37,934 nucleotides of DNA from Streptomyces sp. AcH 505 (GTDB lineage Bacteria; Actinomycetota; Actinomycetes; Streptomycetales; Streptomycetaceae), in NCBI RefSeq assembly GCF_000818175.1, contig NZ_JTIY01000001.1:6767580-6805513 (forward strand). Direction: 5' to 3'. Positions 14,618-37,934 of the stretch are shown in pieces. Below the pieces are notes generated by a model. It made no database searches and was not told the DNA's origin. It worked only from the letters and a program-made list of their open reading frames with translations. Position 1 is the stretch's first letter. The number at the start of each line of letters is the position of its first letter. The position numbers and the translations under genes are program-made.

Positions 14618-15961
14618 TCAGGCCGCGCTCCTCGCCGCACCCCGCGTTCTCGTCGTGTGCTCGGCGAGGAGCGACGCGTGGATCTCGCCCGCCCGTACCG
14701 CCGTGTTGGACAGCAGGGTCGAGGTGAGACCGTGCGTGTGCTCCGTGCCGCCCTGCAGATAGATGCCGGAGACGACGTTCGGGGCGGTCACCGCGCGATG
14801 GTCGCGCCCGACCAGCGGCGCGTCCTCCTCGTCGCGCAGCAGCAGCTTGCCGATCTCGCCCAGCCGCTCGCCGATGTCCGGCGGCCGGTAGCCGGTCGCG
14901 TGGACGAGCAGATCGGCGGTGAGCACGCTGCGTTCACCGGTCGGCAGGAACTCGACCGTGACGTCGATGCGTTCGCCGCTCTCCTCGACCTCATGGATGC
15001 GTGAGACGTTGAGCATGCGCAGCCGCTCCCGGCCCTGGACCTTCTCCTGGTACATCGTCCGGGACAGCGACTCGATCAAGTCCAGGTCCACCACGGAGTA
15101 GTTGGTGGCGCGGTGGTAGTCGAAGAGCGCCCGCTTCACGCCGCGCGGGGCGTTGTAGTAGATGTCGACCGCCTCCGGGTCGAAGATCCGGTTGGCGAAG
15201 GGACTGTCGTCCGCCGGGGTGTAGCCGTACTTGGAGAAGACCGAGCAGATCTCGGCCTCGGGGAAGCTGCGGTGCAGATAGTCCACCGCCTCGGCCGCGC
15301 TCTGCCCGGCGCCGAGCACCACGGCGCGCTTGACCGGCGTACGGCGTTCGGTCAGTTCGGCGACCCTCGGCATCAACTCGCTGTTGTGCCACACCCGGTC
15401 GGACAGCACCGTGCCCGGCGGCAGATGGGGCTCCATGCCGGTCGCGACGCAGATGTTGCGGGCGCGGCGGGTGATCGTACGGCCGGGGTCGGCCGGGTCA
15501 CGGCTGACGACGTCGAACCACCGCACCTCGCCGTCCTCGGTGACCGGGAGCACCGAGAGGACCTCCGCCGCGTACTCCACCAGGTCCGACACCCGGTCGG
15601 CCGACCATTCGAGATAGTCGTGGAACTCGATCCGCAGCGGGAAGAGGGTCTTCTGGTTGAGGAAGTCGACCAGCCTGCCCTGTTCCCGCAGGTAGCACAG
15701 GAAGCTGAAGTCGCTCGTGGGATCCCGCATCGTGACGAGGTCCTTGAGGAACGACACCTGCATCGTGGCGTCGTCGATCAGCATGCCGCGGTGCCAGCCG
15801 AAGCGCGGTTGTTTCTCCAGGAATACGGCCTGAATCCGGTCATCGGGGCGGACTTGTCCGTTGTGTTCCTGAACTGCTATCGCGAGAGCCAGGTTTGACG
15901 GCCCGAAGCCGATCCCCAGGACGTCGTAGATGGTGTCCGGCTCACTGTGCAGTGTTGTCAC
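14618..15961 (-). CDS. cchB: L-ornithine N5-monooxygenase
   Basis: A 447-residue FAD/NADPH enzyme that hydroxylates the side-chain amine of ornithine, the first step in making hydroxamate iron ligands. GTG 15961 is the start, with GGGAGG upstream; an ATG just before it is closed by TGA after three codons. The FAD motif is GIGFGPSNLALA near residues 16-27. FGWHRGMLI, SFLKDLVTMRDP and FPLRIEFHDYLEW are hallmarks of the SidA/PvdA/CchB family. The NADPH motif GAGQSAAEA lies near residue 215 and ATGYRPP near the C-terminus. It is divergent from the formyltransferase gene and both share an iron box. The product should feed the NRPS, whose module 3 has the hydroxyornithine code. The symbol follows the coelichelin homologue. 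Confidence 0.93.
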   Translation of the reverse strand: MTTLHSEPDTIYDVLGIGFGPSNLALAIAVQEHNGQVRPDDRIQAVFLEKQPRFGWHRGMLIDDATMQVSFLKDLVTMRDPTSDFSFLCYLREQGRLVDFLNQKTLFPLRIEFHDYLEWSADRVSDLVEYAAEVLSVLPVTEDGEVRWFDVVSRDPADPGRTITRRARNICVATGMEPHLPPGTVLSDRVWHNSELMPRVAELTERRTPVKRAVVLGAGQSAAEAVDYLHRSFPEAEICSVFSKYGYTPADDSPFANRIFDPEAVDIYYNAPRGVKRALFDYHRATNYSVVDLDLIESLSRTMYQEKVQGRERLRMLNVSRIHEVEESGERIDVTVEFLPTGERSVLTADLLVHATGYRPPDIGERLGEIGKLLLRDEEDAPLVGRDHRAVTAPNVVSGIYLQGGTEHTHGLTSTLLSNTAVRAGEIHASLLAEHTTRTRGAARSAA

Positions 15962-15996
15962 CGCGTCATCGCCTCCCTAAGCAGCCACATGTTAGA

Positions 15997-16015
15997 TAAG
16001 GTTAGCCTTACCTTG
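15997..16015. promoter_or_regulatory. Iron box (DmdR/IdeR-type) between monooxygenase and formyltransferase
   Basis: TAAGGTTAGCCTTACCTTG matches the actinobacterial iron-box consensus TWAGGTTAGSCTWACCTWA at 18 of 19 positions. It lies midway between two divergent starts (15961 and 16038), so one iron-loaded repressor could shut both genes when iron is plentiful. Confidence 0.92.
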
Positions 16016-16037
16016 CAACGTCTGAGGAGGATTCACC

Positions 16038-16997
16038 ATGCGGGTTGTCATGTTCGGCTACCAGACCTGGGGTCATCGAACGCTCCGTGCGCTCCTGGAA
16101 TCCCGGCACGAAGTGGTCCTTGTCGTGACACACCCCAGCAGTGACCACGTCTACGAGAAGATCTGGGACGACTCCGTCGCCGAACTCGCCGAGAAGCACG
16201 GCGTACCGGTGCTGCTGCGCAACAGGCCCGACGACCGGGAACTGCTCGACCGGCTCGCGGAGGCGGCGCCCGACATCATCGTCGCGAACAACTGGCGTAC
16301 CTGGCTGCCGCCGGAGATCTTCGACCTGCCGCCGCACGGCACGCTCAACGTGCACGACTCGCTGCTGCCCTCGTACGCCGGCTTCTCGCCGCTGATCTGG
16401 GCGCTCATCAACGGCGAGCGGGAAGTGGGTGTCACGGCGCACCGGATGGACGCCGAACTCGACGCGGGCGACATCGTGTTGCAGCGGGCCGTGCCGGTCG
16501 GGCCCGCCGACACGGCGACGGACCTATTCCACCGCACGGTCGACCTGATCGAGCCGATCGTGACCGAGGCGCTGGACCGTATCGAGTCCGGCACCGCCGA
16601 GTGGAGCCGGCAGGACCGGTCGAAGGCCAGCTTCTTCCACAAGCGCTCGCTCGTGGACAGCCGCATCGACTGGAACTGGCCCGCCGAGGACCTGGAACGG
16701 CTCGTACGGGCCCAGTGCGATCCGTATCCCAACGCCTTCACCTACCACCGAGGCGAGCGGCTGCGGATCGTCTCGGCCGGGCTCTCGGAGGCGAACTACG
16801 GCGGCACCCCCGGGCGGATCTTCATCCGCGAGGGCGACGGCATCGTGATCGTCGCCGGTGAGCGGGCGCGGGCGGGCCGCAGCCGCGGTCTGCTCGTCAA
16901 GCGGGTACGGACCGAGGACGGCACCGAGCACGCCGCAACCGACTACTTCCGCACCATGGGCGGCTACTTGACGGCGACGGGCCCCGGCGTGTCGTGA
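16038..16997 (+). CDS. cchA: N5-hydroxyornithine formyltransferase (methionyl-tRNA formyltransferase family)
   Basis: A 319-residue enzyme predicted to move a formyl group from formyl-tetrahydrofolate to N5-hydroxyornithine, making the formyl hydroxamate. It starts at ATG 16038 with GAGGA upstream. The catalytic set of the family is visible: LNVHDSLLPSYAG (Asn104, His106) and ELDAGDI (Asp142), followed by a C-terminal OB-like part (WPAEDLERLVRAQCDPYPNA). MRVVMFGYQTWGHRTLRALL and the position beside an ornithine monooxygenase, rather than in a deformylase/fmt operon, identify the siderophore version as in coelichelin. Its last 34 bases overlap the convergent ATPase gene. Confidence 0.92.
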   Translation: MRVVMFGYQTWGHRTLRALLESRHEVVLVVTHPSSDHVYEKIWDDSVAELAEKHGVPVLLRNRPDDRELLDRLAEAAPDIIVANNWRTWLPPEIFDLPPHGTLNVHDSLLPSYAGFSPLIWALINGEREVGVTAHRMDAELDAGDIVLQRAVPVGPADTATDLFHRTVDLIEPIVTEALDRIESGTAEWSRQDRSKASFFHKRSLVDSRIDWNWPAEDLERLVRAQCDPYPNAFTYHRGERLRIVSAGLSEANYGGTPGRIFIREGDGIVIVAGERARAGRSRGLLVKRVRTEDGTEHAATDYFRTMGGYLTATGPGVS

Positions 16998-17803
16998 TGC
17001 CGGCTCATCGGGATGATCATCGGCGTTCCGCTGACCGGGTCACTGGTGACCTGGCAGCGGAGCCCGAAGACCTCCTCCACGGTGGGCGCGGTGATGACGT
17101 CGACGGGGGAGCCCTGCGCGACGATGTCCCCCGACTTCATGGCGATCACATGGTCGGCGTACCGGCAGGCCTGGTTGAGGTCGTGGAGCACCATCACGAC
17201 CGTGCGTTTCTCGTGCCGGTTCAGATCGGTGATGAGGTCCAGGACGTCGATCTGGTGCGCCAGGTCCAGATAGGTGGTCGGCTCGTCGAGCAGCAGCACC
17301 GGCGTGCCCTGCGCAACCGCCATGGCGATCCAGGCGCGTTGCCGCTGGCCGCCCGACAGCTCGTCCACCGGACGGTCGGCCAGGTCGGTCATGGCGGTGG
17401 CGCGCAGCGCGTCGTGCACGGCCTGCTCGTCGCCCTTCGACCACTGCCGCCACCACGTCTGGTGCGGGGACCTGCCGCGGCCGACCAGGTCGATGACGGT
17501 CAGCCCCTCGGGCGCCACCGGGCCCTGCGGCAGGATCCCGAGCCGCTGCGCCAGTTCCCTGGTCGGTATGGACTGCAGGGCGCGTCCGTCGAGTTGGACG
17601 GATCCGGCGCGCGGCGACAGCAGCCGTGCCAGCGCCCGCAGCAGGGTGGACTTGCCGCACGCGTTGGCCCCGACGATCGCGGTGATCCGGCCCGGCGGGA
17701 TCGCCACGTCGAGTTTCTCCACGACGACGCGGCTGTCGTACGCCAGCCGCAGCCCTTCGGCCCGCAGATCGGGTCGGGCGGGGTCCACCGGGTTCGATGA
17801 CAC
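16964..17803 (-). CDS. cchE: Ferric-siderophore ABC importer, ATP-binding protein
   Basis: A 279-residue ATPase. The GTG at 17803 (MSSNPVDPAR) has a perfect AGGAGG upstream and lies four bases from the permease stop. Walker A is GANACGKST (residues 45-53), the Q-loop is in GILPQGP, the signature is LSGGQRQRAW, Walker B is VLLLDEPTTYLDL, and the switch His is in VMVLHDLNQA. The tail GMxR-type end (VFGLRCQVTSDPVSGTPMII) is typical of the FecE/FepC group. With the two permeases upstream it should power uptake of the iron-loaded siderophore. No substrate-binding lipoprotein gene is visible in the window. Confidence 0.92.
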   Translation of the reverse strand: MSSNPVDPARPDLRAEGLRLAYDSRVVVEKLDVAIPPGRITAIVGANACGKSTLLRALARLLSPRAGSVQLDGRALQSIPTRELAQRLGILPQGPVAPEGLTVIDLVGRGRSPHQTWWRQWSKGDEQAVHDALRATAMTDLADRPVDELSGGQRQRAWIAMAVAQGTPVLLLDEPTTYLDLAHQIDVLDLITDLNRHEKRTVVMVLHDLNQACRYADHVIAMKSGDIVAQGSPVDVITAPTVEEVFGLRCQVTSDPVSGTPMIIPMSRHHDTPGPVAVK

Positions 17804-17807
17804 GAGT

Positions 17808-18875
17808 TCAGCCTCCTGAGCCGACGCGGTTGGCACGGACGAGCAGCCAGAGCAGGACCGGGGCGCCCAGCACACCGGTGACCACACCGACCGGCAGCTC
17901 GGTGTCGGGAATGAGCTTGCGCGCGATCAGATCCGCGCCGAGCACGGCCAGCGCGCCGGTGAGCCCGGAGGCCAGCGGCGGCGGCCACGCGGTTCGCGCC
18001 AGCCGCTGGGTGATCTGCGGCGCCGCGAGGGCCACGAAGGCGACAGGGCCCGCAGCGGCCGTACCGAAGGCGATCAGGCCGACCCCGGTGAGCAGCACGG
18101 CTAGCCGTACCGGCTGCACCGGCGTACCGAGCCCCTTCGCGACGTCGTCGCCCAGTTGCAGGGTGCGCATCCAGCGGCCGAGCAGCAGGGCCGCCGGGAG
18201 CAGTACGACGAGGGCGGCGGCCAGCGGACGTACCTGCGCCCAGTCGCGGCCGTTCAGATTGCCGACGAGCCAGCCGAGCGCCGCCTGTGCCTGGAACTGG
18301 CCGCCGCGGGCCATGAGATAGTCCGTGGCGCTGGTGCAGATCCAGGAGACGCCGATGCCGACGAGCACGATGCGGTAACCGGTCGTCCCGCGTTTCCAGG
18401 CCAGTACGTAGACGAGCAGGGCGGCGGCCAGCGCGCCGACCAGCCCCAGCGACTGGGTGCTCAGCCCGGCGTCCCAGCCGAGGACGATGCCGGCGACCAC
18501 GGCGGCGCCCGCGCCCTGCGTGATGCCGATCATGTCGGGGCTGGCCAGCGGATTGAGCGTCATCGTCTGGAACAGGGCTCCGGAGACCCCGAAGGCGACA
18601 CCGACGAGCAGCCCGGTCAACGCCCGTGGCAGGCGCAGCTCCTGGACGATGAGCCGGGTCCCCGGATCGCCGGAACCCACCAGCGACCGCATGACGTCGC
18701 CGAGTCCGATGTGGATGTCACCGACGGAGATGCCGACGCAGAAGACCAGGAAGGTGGCGACGGCCAGGGCGGCGCTGACGGCGAGCAGGCGGGGCCGCAG
18801 CACACCGGAGACCGGCAGGGCCGTCAGCCGGAAGGTGATACGTCCCGGGGTGCGGGCGGGCAGGAGTCCGGTCAT
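17808..18875 (-). CDS. cchD: FecCD-family siderophore permease (second)
   Basis: A 355-residue polytopic membrane protein from ATG 18875, one base after the stop of the other permease. About nine to ten membrane helices are seen. The family motifs LRLPRALTGLLVGVAFGVSG and ALFQTMTLNPLASPDMIGI are the conserved FecCD N-terminal signature, and AGPVAFVALAAPQITQRLAR is the coupling region facing the ATPase. The C-terminal ELPVGVVTGVLGAPVLLWLL is also typical. It should form the membrane channel as a heterodimer with the neighbouring permease. Confidence 0.92.
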   Translation of the reverse strand: MTGLLPARTPGRITFRLTALPVSGVLRPRLLAVSAALAVATFLVFCVGISVGDIHIGLGDVMRSLVGSGDPGTRLIVQELRLPRALTGLLVGVAFGVSGALFQTMTLNPLASPDMIGITQGAGAAVVAGIVLGWDAGLSTQSLGLVGALAAALLVYVLAWKRGTTGYRIVLVGIGVSWICTSATDYLMARGGQFQAQAALGWLVGNLNGRDWAQVRPLAAALVVLLPAALLLGRWMRTLQLGDDVAKGLGTPVQPVRLAVLLTGVGLIAFGTAAAGPVAFVALAAPQITQRLARTAWPPPLASGLTGALAVLGADLIARKLIPDTELPVGVVTGVLGAPVLLWLLVRANRVGSGG

Positions 18876-18876
18876 C

Positions 18877-19914
18877 TCACAGCTCCGCGAGTCGTCGGCG
18901 GCGGACCATCACAATGAAGAACGGGCCGCCGATGAAGGCGACCAGGATGCCCGCCTGGATCTCCACAGGGCGGGCGACGATCCGTCCGACGATGTCGGCG
19001 AGGAGCAGCAGGCACGGTGCCAGCACGGCCGAGAGCGGCAGCAGCCACCGGTGGTCGGGGCCGATTCCTGCGGCCTGGGTCAGCACCCGCGCGATGTGCG
19101 GGACGACGAGTCCGACGAAGACCACGGGCCCGATGACGGCGACCGCCCCGCCGGTGAGGAAGGTGACGGCCAGTACGCCCTGGATACGGACGAGGCCGAG
19201 GCGCAGCCCCAGCGACGCGGCCACGTCGTCGCCGAGCGCCAGGCTGTTCAGCGCGGGGGCGCTGGCCAGTGCCAGCACCGCGCCGACGGCGAGGAACGGC
19301 AGCACCTGTGTCAGCGCGTCGTTGCTCTGGTTGGCCAGCGATCCGGCCTCCCAGAACCGGTAGCGGTTCAGGGCGTCGGGGTCGGTCAGGACGACGGCGC
19401 TGGTCAGCGACGACAACAGCGAGGTGACGGCGACGCCGGCGAGCGCCAGTTTGACCGGCGTCGTCCCCGATCCGCCGAGTCCGCCCAGCAGATAGACCAG
19501 CACGCTCGCGACGAGCGCGCCCGCGAAGGCGAACCAGATGTAGCCGTACAGCGCGCCGAGTCCGAACACCCCGACGGAGAGCACAATGGCGAACGCGGCG
19601 CCCGCGCTGACCCCGAGCACCCCGGGGTCGGCGAGCGGATTGCGCGTCAGCGCCTGCATGAGGGCGCCGGACAGACCGAGGGCGGCGCCCGCGGCGAGGC
19701 CAAGTGCCGTACGCGGCAGCCGTACCGACCAGATGACATGGTCGATCCGGCTGCTCGGCGGGTGGCCCAGCAGGGTGTCGACCACTTGGCCGAGAGGCAC
19801 CCGCAGTGCGCCGAGCGCCAGCGACAGCAGGCACAGCGCCACAAGGGCGGCGCACGGCAGCACCACCAGGAGCACAGCGCGAGGGGCTCTCGCCCGGGTC
19901 ACCGAGCTCTCCAC
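18877..19914 (-). CDS. cchC: FecCD-family siderophore permease (first)
   Basis: A 345-residue membrane protein and first gene of the importer operon. It starts at GTG 19914 with AAAGGA upstream. Signature segments are VRLPRTALGLAAGAALGLSG, ALMQALTRNPLADPGVLGVS, the coupling segment VIGPVVFVGLVVPHIARVL, and the end PVEIQAGILVAFIGGPFFI. It is divergent from the NRPS; two iron boxes lie in the 163-base gap between them, the closer one just upstream of this start. Permease, permease and ATPase genes are spaced 1 and 4 bases apart, so translational coupling is likely. Confidence 0.92.
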   Translation of the reverse strand: MESSVTRARAPRAVLLVVLPCAALVALCLLSLALGALRVPLGQVVDTLLGHPPSSRIDHVIWSVRLPRTALGLAAGAALGLSGALMQALTRNPLADPGVLGVSAGAAFAIVLSVGVFGLGALYGYIWFAFAGALVASVLVYLLGGLGGSGTTPVKLALAGVAVTSLLSSLTSAVVLTDPDALNRYRFWEAGSLANQSNDALTQVLPFLAVGAVLALASAPALNSLALGDDVAASLGLRLGLVRIQGVLAVTFLTGGAVAVIGPVVFVGLVVPHIARVLTQAAGIGPDHRWLLPLSAVLAPCLLLLADIVGRIVARPVEIQAGILVAFIGGPFFIVMVRRRRLAEL

Positions 19915-19925
19915 GTCATCATCCT

Positions 19926-19944
19926 TTAGGTTAGGCAGCCCTTA
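19926..19944. promoter_or_regulatory. Iron box upstream of the importer operon
   Basis: TTAGGTTAGGCAGCCCTTA has a perfect left half (TTAGGTTAGGC) and a decayed right half, 16 of 19 positions matching the iron-box consensus. It ends 12 bases upstream of the first permease start and would place the repressor over its promoter or ribosome site. Confidence 0.75.
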
Positions 19945-19994
19945 ACTGTAGAGCAGGCCACCCGTACGGGTGCTGGTGGGTGCGGCCTGTTGAA

Positions 19995-20013
19995 TTAGGT
20001 AAACCTTACCTTA
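19995..20013. promoter_or_regulatory. Iron box upstream of the NRPS gene
   Basis: TTAGGTAAACCTTACCTTA matches the iron-box consensus at 17 of 19 positions and lies 65 bases before the NRPS start. A second box near the permease start shares this 163-base divergent region, so each direction seems to have its own operator. Confidence 0.85.
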
Positions 20014-20077
20014 GTATGGCTCGAATCCGGCTCCACCGAGCCGGCACCGAACTGCTTGCTGGGGAGGCGCGGCCATC

Positions 20078-37934
<17,857 letters not shown>

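Overview
The window looks like a Streptomyces (or close relative) chromosome. GC content is very high, third codon positions are almost always G or C, GTG starts are common, purine-rich ribosome sites resemble GGAGG, and the families are typical of the genus: a CxxC membrane protein, a chitinase with the Streptomyces direct-repeat promoter, DmdR-type iron boxes and an NRPS siderophore cluster.

Left third (1-8572) is ordinary accessory chromosome. It holds two leftward single-span envelope proteins, a secreted GH18 chitinase behind a promoter with two TGGTCCAGACC repeats, a YjbR-like protein, a strong hairpin terminator, a leftward secreted GH105 glycosidase, a pair of tiny membrane proteins, and a TetR regulator followed by two alpha/beta hydrolases with a perfect palindrome between regulator and hydrolases.

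Middle (8573-14592). A 344-base gap without a gene carries several nested complementary segments, including one long-range pair of arms, and may encode a structured RNA. It is followed by a small secreted four-cysteine protein, a secreted YD-repeat/RHS protein with an unusual Gly/Ala-rich tip, two tiny membrane proteins, and a winged-helix regulator divergent from a peptide deformylase. Two copies of CTTTGCAAAG lie in that divergent region.

Right (14618-37934) is an iron-regulated hydroxamate siderophore cluster: ornithine N5-monooxygenase, hydroxyornithine formyltransferase, an importer (two FecCD permeases and an ATPase), and one huge NRPS gene that starts with GTG at 20078 and is still open at the window edge (5952 codons read). 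Its order is A-MT-T / C-A-T / C-A-MT-T / C-A-T / C-A-T-E(partial). Three iron boxes cover both divergent promoters. By eye, the specificity residues give serine for module 2 and N5-hydroxyornithine for module 3. Modules 1 and 3 carry built-in N-methyltransferases, so the expected product is an N-methylated, formylated hydroxamate peptide of at least five residues. The general style resembles scabichelin-type siderophores, but the pattern is not one I can equate with a known compound. The third condensation domain lacks the catalytic second histidine of HHxxxDG. Module 1 starts with what looks like a condensation-domain remnant.
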